From positions 62,001-126,000 of the forward strand of contig NZ_SNZJ01000007.1 in the NCBI RefSeq assembly GCF_004363555.1: 64,000 nt of DNA, in the 5' to 3' direction. The stretch comes from Halomonas ventosae. Lineage in GTDB: Bacteria; Pseudomonadota; Gammaproteobacteria; Pseudomonadales; Halomonadaceae. The notes below the pieces were generated by a model. It was not told the DNA's origin, searched no databases, and was given only the letters and a program-made list of their open reading frames with translations. Made by a program: the position numbers and the translations under genes. Below are positions 1 through 8,499 of this stretch, piece by piece. Each line of letters begins with the position of its first letter. Position 1 is the stretch's first letter.

Positions 1-1
1 C

Positions 2-91
2 GACATGGCCCAGGCCGGCGGCAGCGATGTCACGGCACTGCCCGGGGCGCTGGACAGCGTGCCGGCCTGGGTCGAGGAGCGGCTCCCGTAA
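2..91 (+). CDS. alaS: Alanyl-tRNA synthetase, C-terminal end (partial)
   Basis: Only the last 29 residues and the TAA stop are in the window. They read DMAQAGGSDVTALPGALDSV and end ...ERLP, which matches the conserved C-terminus of bacterial AlaS (E. coli has a DMAQAGG segment in the same place), so the gene enters from the left edge. AlaS charges tRNA-Ala in the cytoplasm; the C-terminal region belongs to the C-Ala domain. The neighbourhood alaS-lysC-csrA is common in gammaproteobacteria and supports the call. The catalytic and editing domains lie outside the window and cannot be checked. Confidence 0.9.
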   Translation, partial: DMAQAGGSDVTALPGALDSVPAWVEERLP

Positions 92-196
92 GGGCTTGCA
101 GGGCCGGCGGCAGCGATGCCCCGGCCCTCGTCATCTTCACTCACCTTTCACTCATCCGAGCGCGATTCGCACTCGACGCACGAGGGAAATCGGCAT

Positions 197-1447
197 ATGG
201 CACTATACGTACAGAAATTCGGCGGCACCTCGGTGGGCTCCGTGGAGCGCATCAAGGCCGTGGCCGAGAAGGTCAAGGGCTTTCGCGACAACGGCCACCA
301 GGTCGTCGTCGTGGTCTCCGCCATGAGCGGTGAGACCAATCGCCTGATCGGCATGGCCAACGAGATCAACGACGAGCCGACGCCGCGCGAGATGGACATG
401 CTGGTCTCCACCGGCGAGCAGGTGACCATCTCGCTGCTGGCCATGGCCCTCCACAAGATCGGCGTGCCGGCCACCTCCTACACCGGCTCCCAGGTGGGCA
501 TCCAGACCGACAGTGCCCATACCAAGGCGCGCATCCAGCGCATCGAGACCGATGAGCTGCAGGCCGACCTGGACGACGGTCAGGTGGTGGTGGTCGCCGG
601 TTTCCAGGGCGTCGACGAGGAGGGCAACATCACCACCCTCGGCCGCGGCGGCTCCGATACCACCGGCGTGGCGCTGGCGGCGGCGCTGAAGGCCGACGAG
701 TGCCAGATCTATACCGACGTCGACGGCGTCTACACCACCGACCCGCGGGTCTGCTCCAGGGCCCAGCGCCTCGACACCATCACCGTCGAGGAGATGCTGG
801 AGCTGGCGAGCCTGGGCTCCAAGGTGCTGCAGATTCGCGCCGTCGAATTCGCCGGCAAGTACAATGTTCCGCTGCGCGTGCTGTCCAGCTTCGAGGATGG
901 CCCCGGCACCCTGATCGTTGCTGACTCCGACCAAGACGAGGATTCCATGGAAGAACCGCTGATCTCAGGCATCGCCTTCACCGCCAACGAAGCCAAGCTG
1001 ACCCTGCTCAACACCCCCGATGTGCCGGGTGTCGCCTCGCGGATCCTGGGGCCGATCGCTGATGCCAACATCGAGGTCGACATGATCGTCCAGAACGTGG
1101 CGCCGGCTGGTGACTACACCGACTTCACCTTCACGGTGGCCAAGGGCGACTACAAGCAGACCATGAAGATCCTCCAGGAGCAGGTCATTCCCGACCTGGG
1201 CGGCGGCGAACTGCGCGGGGACGACAATATCGCGAAGGTCTCGCTGGTCGGGGTGGGCATGCGCTCCCATGCCGGGGTGGCGTCGAAGTTCTTCCGCGTG
1301 CTGGCCGACGAGAACATCAACATCCGCATGGTCTCGACCTCCGAGATCAAGATCTCCGTGGTGATCGACGAGAAGCACATGGAGCTGGCGGTCAAGGCGC
1401 TGCACAAGGCCTTCGGCCTCGACAAGAGCGATATCGAGGCCGAATAG
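197..1447 (+). CDS. lysC: Aspartate kinase (aspartokinase), alpha/beta type
   Basis: A 416-residue enzyme that phosphorylates aspartate, the first step to lysine, threonine, methionine and diaminopimelate. The start is the ATG at 197, preceded by GAGGGA at 182-187; the protein opens with the aspartokinase signature KFGGTSVGS at residues 7-15. The amino acid kinase domain covers about residues 1-245, followed by two ACT domains that normally bind lysine and/or threonine for feedback inhibition. An in-frame ATG at 947 (residue 251), preceded by GAGGA at 938-942, sits where the separately translated beta subunit begins in Corynebacterium and Bacillus aspartokinases, so a 166-residue regulatory subunit may also be made. 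Length is normal for the monofunctional alpha/beta family. Confidence 0.96.
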   Translation: MALYVQKFGGTSVGSVERIKAVAEKVKGFRDNGHQVVVVVSAMSGETNRLIGMANEINDEPTPREMDMLVSTGEQVTISLLAMALHKIGVPATSYTGSQVGIQTDSAHTKARIQRIETDELQADLDDGQVVVVAGFQGVDEEGNITTLGRGGSDTTGVALAAALKADECQIYTDVDGVYTTDPRVCSRAQRLDTITVEEMLELASLGSKVLQIRAVEFAGKYNVPLRVLSSFEDGPGTLIVADSDQDEDSMEEPLISGIAFTANEAKLTLLNTPDVPGVASRILGPIADANIEVDMIVQNVAPAGDYTDFTFTVAKGDYKQTMKILQEQVIPDLGGGELRGDDNIAKVSLVGVGMRSHAGVASKFFRVLADENINIRMVSTSEIKISVVIDEKHMELAVKALHKAFGLDKSDIEAE

Positions 1448-1560
1448 GGCTCCCTTCGGGCGACGACACCTTCTACGCTTGTAGGGAAGGCCACGACACC
1501 CGTGCCACAGGGCTTCCTTTCAACGTGGTACGGGCGTCTCATGGGTCGGCGCCATTGGTC

Positions 1561-1601
1561 AGGGACGACGACTTGTCGCACAATGTAACTTCGTCGTCCC
1601 T
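1561..1601 (+). promoter_or_regulatory. Perfect 11-bp inverted repeat in the csrA leader
   Basis: AGGGACGACGA at 1561-1571 is exactly complementary to TCGTCGTCCCT at 1591-1601, with a 19-base loop. It lies 45 bases before the csrA start and has no T-run, so it does not look like an intrinsic terminator. It could be a leader RNA hairpin that modulates csrA translation or a protein-binding palindrome. Which of these applies cannot be decided from sequence. Confidence 0.5.
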
Positions 1602-1646
1602 GCCGGCGAGCATCCCGTAGCCAGAAGTCTGAGAAGGAGATCAGTC

Positions 1647-1841
1647 ATGCTCATCCTGACCCGCCGCGTCGGCGAAACCCTGATGATCGGTGACGACATC
1701 ACCGTGACCGTCCTTGGCGTCAAGGGCAATCAGGTTCGCATCGGCGTCAACGCCCCCAAGGATGTCGCCGTGCATCGCGAGGAGATCTACCAGCGCATCC
1801 AGCGCGAGAAGGCCGATTCCGGCCTCGAGAGCGATGACTAG
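1647..1841 (+). CDS. csrA: Carbon storage regulator CsrA/RsmA
   Basis: A 64-residue RNA-binding post-transcriptional regulator that binds GGA motifs in mRNA leaders and so controls translation and stability of carbon metabolism, motility and biofilm messages; small RNAs titrate it. The sequence begins [17 protein letters not shown] and contains the [12 protein letters not shown] segment conserved throughout the family, including the Arg near position 44 used for RNA contact. AAGGAG at 1634-1639 is a strong ribosome-binding site for the ATG at 1647. It is followed directly by tRNA-Ser and tRNA-Arg genes as in E. coli (csrA-serV-argVYZQ). Confidence 0.97.
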   Translation: MLILTRRVGETLMIGDDITVTVLGVKGNQVRIGVNAPKDVAVHREEIYQRIQREKADSGLESDD

Positions 1842-1953
1842 CACCCGGCCGGTGCTCGAGGCGGGAGCGCCATCGCGGGGTCATGGTGAAAAATCGCCCG
1901 GGTCGCTGGACAATGGCCTTCTAAAACGGTAGGATACGCACCGTGCCGATGAG

Positions 1954-2048
<95 letters not shown>

Positions 2049-2067
2049 GTCGTCACGCGAAGGTCAA

Positions 2068-2144
2068 GCGCCCGTAGCTCAGCTGGATAGAGTACCTGAC
2101 TACGAATCAGGTGGTCGGAGGTTCGAATCCTCCCGGGCGCGCCA
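2068..2144 (+). tRNA. tRNA-Arg (anticodon ACG), copy 1
   Basis: A 77-base tRNA with encoded CCA. Acceptor arms are GCGCCCG (2068-2074) and CGGGCGC (2134-2140); anticodon stem CCTGA/TCAGG encloses ACG at 2102-2104, read as ICG by A34 deamination, decoding CGU, CGC and CGA. The T-arm GGAGGTTCGAATCCTCC is intact. It is base-for-base identical to the second copy at 2215-2291. Confidence 0.98.
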
Positions 2145-2214
2145 CCTTCACACTGGATATGGTCGGCGGTATCCCCTCCGGTTTATCCCTGCAACGACTC
2201 GCTTGTTGCCTTAC

Positions 2215-2291
2215 GCGCCCGTAGCTCAGCTGGATAGAGTACCTGACTACGAATCAGGTGGTCGGAGGTTCGAATCCTCCCGGGCGCGCCA
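2215..2291 (+). tRNA. tRNA-Arg (anticodon ACG), copy 2
   Basis: Identical to the copy at 2068-2144, with anticodon ACG at 2249-2251 and encoded CCA at 2289-2291. The 70-base spacer between the copies shows no terminator or obvious promoter, so all three tRNAs are probably processed from one transcript, perhaps shared with csrA as in E. coli. Confidence 0.98.
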
Positions 2292-2297
2292 GATCTC

Positions 2298-2334
2298 GAC
2301 CCGTCCTCCACGCGAGGGCGGGTCTTCTGCTTTC
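2298..2334 (+). terminator. Hairpin in the tRNA operon trailer
   Basis: GACCCGTCCTC at 2298-2308 pairs with GAGGGCGGGTC at 2314-2324 (11 pairs, one G-U) around a 5-base loop, followed by the T-rich stretch TTCTGCTTT. It begins 7 bases after the tRNA-Arg CCA end. This is either a first, leaky terminator or a processing structure. Confidence 0.6.
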
Positions 2335-2410
2335 CGGGCCTGCTGTGCCCGACGTCCTGTGTTCTGCTAGCCGGGTCGACGCTTCTCGCGTGCCGACCCT
2401 GCGATCGTTT

Positions 2411-2447
2411 GAGGCGCCGTCGTGATGCGACGTGCGCCTCTTTTTTT
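2411..2447 (+). terminator. Rho-independent terminator of the csrA/tRNA transcript
   Basis: GAGGCGC at 2411-2417 pairs with GCGCCTC at 2434-2440, extended by CGTCG/CGACG, and is followed directly by seven T's. A third hairpin (GGGTCG...CGACCC, 2373-2399) stands between it and the first trailer hairpin. The T-run is on the plus strand, so it ends the tRNA transcript rather than dusC. Confidence 0.85.
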
Positions 2448-2479
2448 GTGGGCGCCTGGCGCCTTGTCGTGACTCGCCG

Positions 2480-3523
2480 TCAGGCGGGCTCTGCGCGGTG
2501 GTCGGCGCGAACGGGGAAAGGGGGGCGGTTAGCGGTCGCAGGGGGCTCGAGGCCCGCCAGCAGGGCGTCGAGCTCGCGCAGGCGCTTCACGGCCTGGAAG
2601 CGGCGGGCCGCCTCGTGGTCGCGCTGGCGCATATGGTTGAGCCACTGCTTGATCAGGGCAGTGACGACACGCGTCGGAAGTGTGCTACGCTGCAATGCAG
2701 CAAAGTCGGCGAGGATCCGTGCCCGAGCCTCCCAGGGTGTGTCGGGCAGTCGCTCTCCCGTCGCCTGCCAGTGGCGGATGCGCGCCGCCAGCCAGGGGTC
2801 GGCCAGGGCGCCACGACCGAGCATCACGTCGCGACACCCGGAGAGGGTGCGGGCCTTCCAGTAGTCCTCCAGGGTCCAGATGTCGCCGTTGGCGACCACC
2901 GGGATGGAGAGGCGCTGGTGGATGCGGCCGATCCACTCCCAGTGGGCCGGCGGGCGGTAGCCCTCGTCGCGTGTCCGGCCATGGACCACGAGCCGCCGGG
3001 CGCCGGCCTCCTGGGTGGCCAGGGCGCAGGCCAGGGCCAGGCGTCGATCGGAGAAGCCCAGGCGGATCTTGGCCGTCACCGGGATCTCGTCGCCCACCGC
3101 CCGGGATACCGCCGACACGGCGGCGTGAACCCGTCGCGGGTCACGCAGCAGCGAGGCGCCGCCGTCGTGGCGATTGACGAGCTTGGCCGGACAGCCGAAA
3201 TTGAGATCCAGGCCGGTAGCGCCGAGACGCAGGGCCTGGCGGGCATTGGCCGCGAGGGCCTCGGGGTCGGAGCCCAGCAGTTGCAGCTGCACGGGGACGC
3301 CGCTCGGCGTGGTGACGCCGGGGTGCGCCAGTTCCGGGCAGTGCCGGTGGAAGACGCGGGGCGGCAGGCGGGCGTCCACCACGCGCACGAACTCGGTCAC
3401 CACCCAGTCGAAACCGGGTGTGCGGGTCAGCAGGTCGCGGGTCACCGCATCGATGACCCCTTCCATGGGCGCTAGGCCGATCCGCCCGTTATGTAGTAAA
3501 TTAACAACGCTGACTTCCACCAT
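2480..3523 (-). CDS. dusC: tRNA-dihydrouridine(16) synthase DusC
   Basis: A 347-residue FMN enzyme that reduces uridine 16 in the tRNA D-loop using NADPH. Visible motifs are LAPMEGVIDAVTRDLLT near the N-terminus, TEFVRVVD, the active-site segment LNFGCPAKLVNRHDGGASLL (catalytic Cys about residue 111), VHGRTRDEGY, and the FMN phosphate-binding run NGDIW...MLGRGAL. The ITEFVRVVD and SGC(R/D)xVMLGRGAL segments match DusC rather than DusA or DusB. The first 15 residues are not conserved, but no alternative start lies closer to LAPMEG than the ATG at 3523. It is transcribed divergently from oadG. Confidence 0.9.
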   Translation of the reverse strand: MVEVSVVNLLHNGRIGLAPMEGVIDAVTRDLLTRTPGFDWVVTEFVRVVDARLPPRVFHRHCPELAHPGVTTPSGVPVQLQLLGSDPEALAANARQALRLGATGLDLNFGCPAKLVNRHDGGASLLRDPRRVHAAVSAVSRAVGDEIPVTAKIRLGFSDRRLALACALATQEAGARRLVVHGRTRDEGYRPPAHWEWIGRIHQRLSIPVVANGDIWTLEDYWKARTLSGCRDVMLGRGALADPWLAARIRHWQATGERLPDTPWEARARILADFAALQRSTLPTRVVTALIKQWLNHMRQRDHEAARRFQAVKRLRELDALLAGLEPPATANRPPFPVRADHRAEPA

Positions 3524-3637
3524 GACGCCATTGCAATCTGTCGGGGATGTGGCAGGTTATAGCATCCTAAAAAATGCGCAAGCCGAGTTTTCTCGTGAGA
3601 TCGAGGCCAACTCCGCGCAAGAAACAGGAGAATTCGC

Positions 3638-3889
3638 ATGCAGGACACGCAGCTGCTCAACGAGGGGCTTGCCCTGATGGGCCTCGGCATGGGGTTTGTC
3701 TTTGTTTTTCTTACCGTGCTGGTGATCGTCACCACCCTGATGTCCAAGGCCATCGGCCGCTTCTTTCCCGAGCCGCCCGCCCCTGTCGCGACCGGCAACC
3801 GCCGCCCGCCGGCGCCTCGCCAGGACGATGACGTGATGGTCGCCATCACCGCCGCGGTGCACCGCTATCGCCGCCGCCACCGCCGCTGA
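3638..3889 (+). CDS. oadG: Oxaloacetate decarboxylase gamma subunit
   Basis: An 83-residue small membrane subunit of the Na+-pumping oxaloacetate decarboxylase. It holds the alpha and beta subunits together at the inner membrane. One transmembrane helix lies at about residues 12-34 (LALMGLGMGFVFVFLTVLVIVT), followed by a Pro-rich linker and a basic, His-containing tail (VHRYRRRHRR), as is usual for OadG. AACAGGAG upstream is a good ribosome-binding site. It is first in oadGAB, 51 bases before oadA. Confidence 0.9.
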   Translation: MQDTQLLNEGLALMGLGMGFVFVFLTVLVIVTTLMSKAIGRFFPEPPAPVATGNRRPPAPRQDDDVMVAITAAVHRYRRRHRR

Positions 3890-3940
3890 GGCGGCCGCTC
3901 CCCCCTTTCCCCTTCCATCCATAACGACAAGGTCACGACC

Positions 3941-5785
3941 ATGACTGACAAGACACGCCCGCTTGGCATCACCGATGTCGTCCTGCGCGATGCCCACCAG
4001 TCGCTGTTCGCCACCCGCATGCGCCTCGATGACATGCTGCCCATCGCCGAGAAGCTCGACCGTGTCGGCTTCTGGTCGCTGGAGTCCTGGGGCGGGGCCA
4101 CCTTCGACGCCTGTATCCGCTACCTCGGCGAGGATCCGTGGGAGCGGATACGGGCGTTGAAGGCCGCCATGCCCAACACCCCCCAGCAGATGCTGCTGCG
4201 CGGCCAGAACCTGCTCGGCTACCGTCACTACGCCGATGACGTGGTGGATAGGTTCGTCGAGCGAGCCAAGACCAACGGTGTCGACGTCTTCCGCGTCTTC
4301 GATGCCATGAACGACCCGCGTAACCTGGAGCGTGCCATCCAGGCCGTCCGCAAGGTCGAGGGCCACGCCCAGGGCACGCTCTCCTATACCGTGAGCCCGG
4401 TGCACACCCTGGACGGCTGGGTCGAGCTCGGCAAGACCATCGCCGCCATGGGCGCCGACTCCCTGGCGATCAAGGACATGGCCGGCCTGCTCAAGCCCTA
4501 CGACGCCTATGAGCTGGTCACCAAGCTCAAGAAAGCGGTGGATATCCCCATCCACATGCAGTGCCACGCCACCACCGGCATGTCCACCGCCACCGCCCTC
4601 AAGGCCGCCGAGGCGGGCATCGACAACGTCGATACCGCCATCTCCTCGATGTCCATGACCTATGGCCACAGCCCCACCGAGTCGGTGGTGGCCATCCTCC
4701 AGGGCACCGAGCGCGACACCGGCCTCGACCTCGAACTGCTCGAGGAGATCGCCGCCTACTTCCGCGAGGTGCGCAAGAAGTACGCCGCCTTCGAGGGCTC
4801 GCTGAAGGGCATCGACTCGCGCATCCTGATCGCCCAGGTGCCGGGCGGCATGCTCACCAACATGGAAGGCCAGCTCAAGGAGCAGGGCGCCGGCGACAAG
4901 CTCGACGACGTGCTCAAGGAGATCCCGCGGGTCCGCGAGGACCTGGGCTTCATCCCGCTGGTCACCCCGACCTCGCAGATCGTCGGTACCCAGGCGGTGA
5001 TGAACGTGATGATGGGCGAGCGCTACAAGTCGATCTCCAAGGAGGTCCAGGCGCTGCTCAAGGGCGAGTACGGCGCGGCCCCGGCGCCGTTCAACAAGGA
5101 GCTGCAGGCGCGCGTGCTCGAGGGGGGCGAGCCGATCACCTGCCGTCCGGCCGACCGGCTCGACCCGGAGATGGAGCGGCTGACCGCCGAGCTCAAGGAG
5201 AAGGCCAAGGCCGAGGGCATCCGCCTGGCCGAGGGCGAGCGCGAGATCGACGACGTGCTCACCTATGCGCTCTTCCCGCAGATCGGCCTGAAGTTCCTCA
5301 AGAACCGCGACAACCCCGAGGCCTTCGAGCCGGCGCCCCAGGCCCCCGGGAAGGAGGCGGCCGACGCCAGCTTGCCGGTCTCGTCGCAGAAGGGCGGGGC
5401 CGAGGCCAAGGCGCCGGCGACCCAGGGCGCGGTCCCGGCCGGCCCCGAGACCTATACCGTCAAGGTCAACGGCAAGCAGTACGTGGTCGAGGTCGCCGAG
5501 GGCGGCGAGGTCGGTGCCGTCCAGGAGCAGGCCGCGGCCGCCCAACCCGCCGAGAGTGCCCCCGCCGCCCCCAGCGGCGAGGCGATCACCGCGCCGCTGG
5601 CCGGCAACATCTTCAAGGTCAACGTGCGCCCCGGTGACGCGGTCGAGGAGGGCGATGTGGTGATCATCCTCGAGGCCATGAAGATGGAGACCGAGGTGCG
5701 CGCCACCGGTGCCGGCACCGTCTCCTCCGTCAATGTCAGCGAGGGCGACAGCGTCGCCGTCGGCGATGTCCTGATCGAGCTCTGA
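3941..5785 (+). CDS. oadA: Oxaloacetate decarboxylase alpha subunit (biotin carboxyltransferase)
   Basis: A 614-residue soluble subunit that transfers the carboxyl group of oxaloacetate to biotin, giving pyruvate. The N-terminal DRE-TIM carboxyltransferase barrel starts [19 protein letters not shown]; a conserved-carboxylase domain follows, then an Ala/Pro-rich linker at about 465-545 and a C-terminal biotinyl domain whose ILEAMKMET places the biotinylated Lys at residue 581. The carboxybiotin is then decarboxylated by OadB with Na+ export. Full length, with no breaks. Confidence 0.95.
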   Translation: MTDKTRPLGITDVVLRDAHQSLFATRMRLDDMLPIAEKLDRVGFWSLESWGGATFDACIRYLGEDPWERIRALKAAMPNTPQQMLLRGQNLLGYRHYADDVVDRFVERAKTNGVDVFRVFDAMNDPRNLERAIQAVRKVEGHAQGTLSYTVSPVHTLDGWVELGKTIAAMGADSLAIKDMAGLLKPYDAYELVTKLKKAVDIPIHMQCHATTGMSTATALKAAEAGIDNVDTAISSMSMTYGHSPTESVVAILQGTERDTGLDLELLEEIAAYFREVRKKYAAFEGSLKGIDSRILIAQVPGGMLTNMEGQLKEQGAGDKLDDVLKEIPRVREDLGFIPLVTPTSQIVGTQAVMNVMMGERYKSISKEVQALLKGEYGAAPAPFNKELQARVLEGGEPITCRPADRLDPEMERLTAELKEKAKAEGIRLAEGEREIDDVLTYALFPQIGLKFLKNRDNPEAFEPAPQAPGKEAADASLPVSSQKGGAEAKAPATQGAVPAGPETYTVKVNGKQYVVEVAEGGEVGAVQEQAAAAQPAESAPAAPSGEAITAPLAGNIFKVNVRPGDAVEEGDVVIILEAMKMETEVRATGAGTVSSVNVSEGDSVAVGDVLIEL

Positions 5786-5796
5786 GGAAGGTACCC

Positions 5797-7122
5797 ATGA
5801 CGGAGAAGATACTGACGCTCTGGTACGGCTCGGGGCTCTACAACCTGAGCCCCGGCCAGGCGGTCATGGTGCTGGTGGGGCTGGGATTGCTCTACCTGGC
5901 CATCGCCAAGAAGTTCGAGCCGCTGCTGCTGGTGCCGATCGGCTTCGGCGGCATCCTGGCCAACATCCCCGAGGCGGGTCTGGCCCTGTCTGCCGCCGAG
6001 CAGGCGGCGCACCTGGCGCGGCCGGCGCTGCTCGAGCAGATGGCCGCGACGCTGCAACTGGGCCTCGACCCGGCCGCCGGCATCGAGGCCTGGCGCCACA
6101 CCCTGACCGAGGCCCTGCATGGCGACCTCTCGCCGGCGCTGCTGCGCTCCGCCAACGACGTGGCCATGGACGCCGGCTTCGCCCACGGCATGCTCTACCA
6201 GTTCTACAGCGTGGCGATCGCCTCGGGCATCGCCCCGCTGGTGATCTTCATGGGCGTGGGGGCGATGACCGACTTCGGTCCGCTGCTGGCCAATCCCCGC
6301 ACCCTCTTCCTGGGCGCGGCGGCGCAGTTCGGCATCTTCGCCACCCTGCTCGGCGCGGTGGGCATGTCGGCCATGGGCTGGATGGACTTCTCGCTCAACC
6401 AGGCCGCCGCCATCGGCATCATCGGCGGCGCCGACGGCCCCACCTCGATCTACGTGTCGAGCATCCTGGCCCCGGAGCTGCTGGGTGCCATCGCCGTGGC
6501 CTCCTACTCCTACATGGCGCTGGTGCCGCTGATCCAGCCGCCGATCATGAAGGCGCTGACCTCGAAGCGGGAGCGCGAGATCGTCATGACCCAGCTGCGG
6601 CCGGTGTCGAAGCTCGAGAAGATCGTCTTTCCGCTCAGCCTGCTGATCCTGGTGGTGCTCTTCCTGCCGGATGCGGCGCCGCTGCTGGGGATGTTCTGCT
6701 TCGGCAACCTGATGCGCGAGTGCGGGGTGGTGGAACGGCTCTCCGACACCGCCCAGAACGCGCTGATCAACATCGTGACCATCTTCCTCGGCCTCTCGGT
6801 GGGCTCCAAGCTGATGGCCGACCGCTTCCTGGCCCTGGAGACCCTGGGGATCCTGGCGCTGGGCATGGTGGCCTTCGCCATCGGCACCGCCTGCGGGATC
6901 CTGATGGCAAAGCTGATGAACACCGTGAGCCGCATGCCGATCAACCCGCTGATCGGCTCGGCGGGGGGCTCGGCGGTGCCCATGGCCGCAAGGGTCTCCA
7001 ACAAGGTGGGGCTGGAGTCCAATCCCCACAACTTCCTGCTGATGCACGCCATGGGGCCCAACGTGGCCGGGGTGATCGGCTCGGCGGTGGCCGCCGGGGT
7101 GATGATCAAGTACCTCGGCTGA
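5797..7122 (+). CDS. oadB: Oxaloacetate decarboxylase beta subunit (Na+ pump)
   Basis: A 441-residue, roughly ten-helix inner-membrane protein that decarboxylates carboxybiotin on OadA and couples this to Na+ extrusion. Family landmarks include [13 protein letters not shown] near residue 48, the GADGPTSIY segment in the middle, [14 protein letters not shown], and the [15 protein letters not shown] and [15 protein letters not shown] segments near the C-terminus. It follows oadA by 11 bases with AGGAAGG before its ATG. An electrogenic Na+ pump fits a halophilic or marine lifestyle (inference). Confidence 0.95.
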   Translation: MTEKILTLWYGSGLYNLSPGQAVMVLVGLGLLYLAIAKKFEPLLLVPIGFGGILANIPEAGLALSAAEQAAHLARPALLEQMAATLQLGLDPAAGIEAWRHTLTEALHGDLSPALLRSANDVAMDAGFAHGMLYQFYSVAIASGIAPLVIFMGVGAMTDFGPLLANPRTLFLGAAAQFGIFATLLGAVGMSAMGWMDFSLNQAAAIGIIGGADGPTSIYVSSILAPELLGAIAVASYSYMALVPLIQPPIMKALTSKREREIVMTQLRPVSKLEKIVFPLSLLILVVLFLPDAAPLLGMFCFGNLMRECGVVERLSDTAQNALINIVTIFLGLSVGSKLMADRFLALETLGILALGMVAFAIGTACGILMAKLMNTVSRMPINPLIGSAGGSAVPMAARVSNKVGLESNPHNFLLMHAMGPNVAGVIGSAVAAGVMIKYLG

Positions 7123-7146
7123 GGCCGGCGGTCCTGCCCCATCGAG

Positions 7147-7171
7147 AACGGCGCCTGCGGGCGCCGTTTTT
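7147..7171 (+). terminator. Rho-independent terminator of oadGAB
   Basis: AACGGCGCC at 7147-7155 pairs perfectly with GGCGCCGTT at 7160-7168 around the tetraloop TGCG and runs into TTTTT. It lies 25 bases after the oadB stop. Confidence 0.9.
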
Positions 7172-7203
7172 GATGGTGGTGGCCGGGGAGCAGGATAGGG
7201 CGC

Positions 7204-7824
7204 TCAGTCGTCCGGGAGCAGGGCCAGGCGGCCGCGCAGGCGGGTCTCCAGCGCGCTGAGGTCGGCCGGCACGTCGCTGGGCCAGCCCACCGTGAGCACC
7301 ACCCCGTCGGCGCCGTAGTCGGCCTGCGCGACCGGCACCTCCTGCTCGGCCAGCCAGGCCCGGGCCTCGGCCTCGCCGGCGAAGTCGACCCGCAGGCGCA
7401 GCGGGGTGCGCTCGACCACCGTGCGGCGCGGCAGGGCCTCCAGGCCTTCGGCGACGGCGCGGGAGTAGGCGCGCGCCAGGCCGCCGGTGCCGAGCTTGGT
7501 GCCGCCGAAGTAGCGGGTGACCACGCAGCCCACCTGGCCGAGGCCGGCGCCCTCCAGCACCTGGAACATGGGGCGCCCGGCGGTGCCGCCGGGCTCGCCG
7601 TCGTCGGAGAAGCCGATGGCGGTCTGCTCGCCGGGCGGGCCGGCGATGAAGGCGCTGCAGTGGTGGCTGGCGCCGGGGTGGGTGCGGCGCGCCTCGGCCA
7701 GCAACGCCTCGAAGGCGGCGCTGTCCGGCGCATGGCAGAGCCAGGTGATGAAGCGGCTCTTCTCCACCTCCAGTTCGCTCTCCTGCCAGCGTCCGGCGGG
7801 GACATCGGGGACGGCATAGCGCAT
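7204..7824 (-). CDS. YigZ/IMPACT family protein
   Basis: A 206-residue protein of the YigZ (UPF0029/IMPACT) family. Family members are linked to translation (homologues of eukaryotic IMPACT, regulator of GCN2), but the bacterial role is not settled. It shows EVEKSRFITWL, ASHHCSAFIAG, the signature FSDDGEPGGTAGRPMFQVLE and VVTRYFGGTKLGTGGLARAYS, with the usual C-terminal ferredoxin-like domain. Its ATG shares an A with the TGA of the upstream S24 peptidase gene (TGATG at 7822-7826), so the two are translationally coupled and probably SOS-controlled from the box at 8320. Confidence 0.88.
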   Translation of the reverse strand: MRYAVPDVPAGRWQESELEVEKSRFITWLCHAPDSAAFEALLAEARRTHPGASHHCSAFIAGPPGEQTAIGFSDDGEPGGTAGRPMFQVLEGAGLGQVGCVVTRYFGGTKLGTGGLARAYSRAVAEGLEALPRRTVVERTPLRLRVDFAGEAEARAWLAEQEVPVAQADYGADGVVLTVGWPSDVPADLSALETRLRGRLALLPDD

Positions 7825-8294
7825 CAGGCGGCCAGCTCCGCCTGGCGCACCACGCCCATCACCAGGCCGATCACCTGGATATCGTCGTTGCGCAGGTAGA
7901 TGGGCGCCATGCGCTCGTTGGCCGGCTGCAGGCGCACGCCGGACTTCTCGATGTAGAGCTTCTTCAGGGTGACCTCCTGGTCGTTGATCATCACCACCGC
8001 GGTCTCGCCGTTCTCGGCGCTCTCCCGGCGCTCGATGATGATCACATCCCCGTCGAAGATGTTGCAATCGACCATGGAGTCGCCGCGCACCCGCAGGGCA
8101 TAGGTATTGCGGCGCACCATCCGCGTGGGCACCTGGATGCTGCCGGCCTCGGGACAGGCCTCGATGGGCATGCCCGCCGAGACGCGACCGAGCAGCGGGA
8201 TCTCGGTCAGGTCGTCCGCTTCGATGGCCGCCCAGGACCGGGCCAGCGGGAGGTTGGGGCGGCGTTCCAGGTACTGCGGTGTGACGTTGGGCAT
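7824..8294 (-). CDS. LexA/UmuD-like S24 self-cleaving peptidase without a DNA-binding domain
   Basis: A 156-residue protein that carries only the LexA C-terminal catalytic fold. The Ala-Gly cleavage site is in VSAGMPIEA (Ala40-Gly41), the nucleophile Ser is in RGDSMVD (about residue 73) and the general-base Lys follows in EVTLKKLY. The roughly 35 residues before the cleavage site show no winged helix-turn-helix, so it resembles UmuD rather than LexA, although UmuD cleaves at Cys-Gly. No umuC/dinB polymerase is adjacent; the partner is instead a YigZ gene. A perfect-ended SOS box 26 bases upstream indicates damage-induced expression. It could be a UmuD-type polymerase cofactor or a regulator of RecA-type responses; the function is open. 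Confidence 0.8.
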   Translation of the reverse strand: MPNVTPQYLERRPNLPLARSWAAIEADDLTEIPLLGRVSAGMPIEACPEAGSIQVPTRMVRRNTYALRVRGDSMVDCNIFDGDVIIIERRESAENGETAVVMINDQEVTLKKLYIEKSGVRLQPANERMAPIYLRNDDIQVIGLVMGVVRQAELAA

Positions 8295-8319
8295 GCGATG
8301 TCTCCCCTGTCGTCGAAAC

Positions 8320-8335
8320 CTGTCGATACATACAG
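8320..8335 (-). promoter_or_regulatory. SOS box (LexA operator)
   Basis: CTGTCGATACATACAG fits the gammaproteobacterial LexA operator CTGT-N8-ACAG. It lies 26 bases upstream of the ATG of the S24 peptidase gene, a position where LexA would block that promoter. On the minus strand the box overlaps the -10-like TATGTA. ccmA starts 165 bases away in the other direction. Confidence 0.85.
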
Positions 8336-8499
8336 TGTTTCACGAGCATAGCAGCGGGCCCGGATCTGGCAAGGGCTGGCGGTCCACGCAAGGCTTGACC
8401 CAGGGCAAGTGCGACCGGCTGACGCAGACGGCGCGACTGGTAGCCAGGGCCCTTTCCGTGTAGAGTTCCGGGCGAAATTACCCATGCCGGGAGAGTGCC

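Noticed and set aside
13-118. A 17-base exact repeat GGCCGGCGGCAGCGATG at 13-29 and 102-118
   Set aside because: One copy is inside alaS coding sequence and the other in the spacer; with this base composition it may be chance, and nothing else supports a function.
3557-5545. A 662-codon open frame antisense to oadA
   Set aside because: High GC leaves few stops in the antisense frame; the translation is low-complexity (Gly/Leu/His-rich) and the plus strand encodes a complete OadA.
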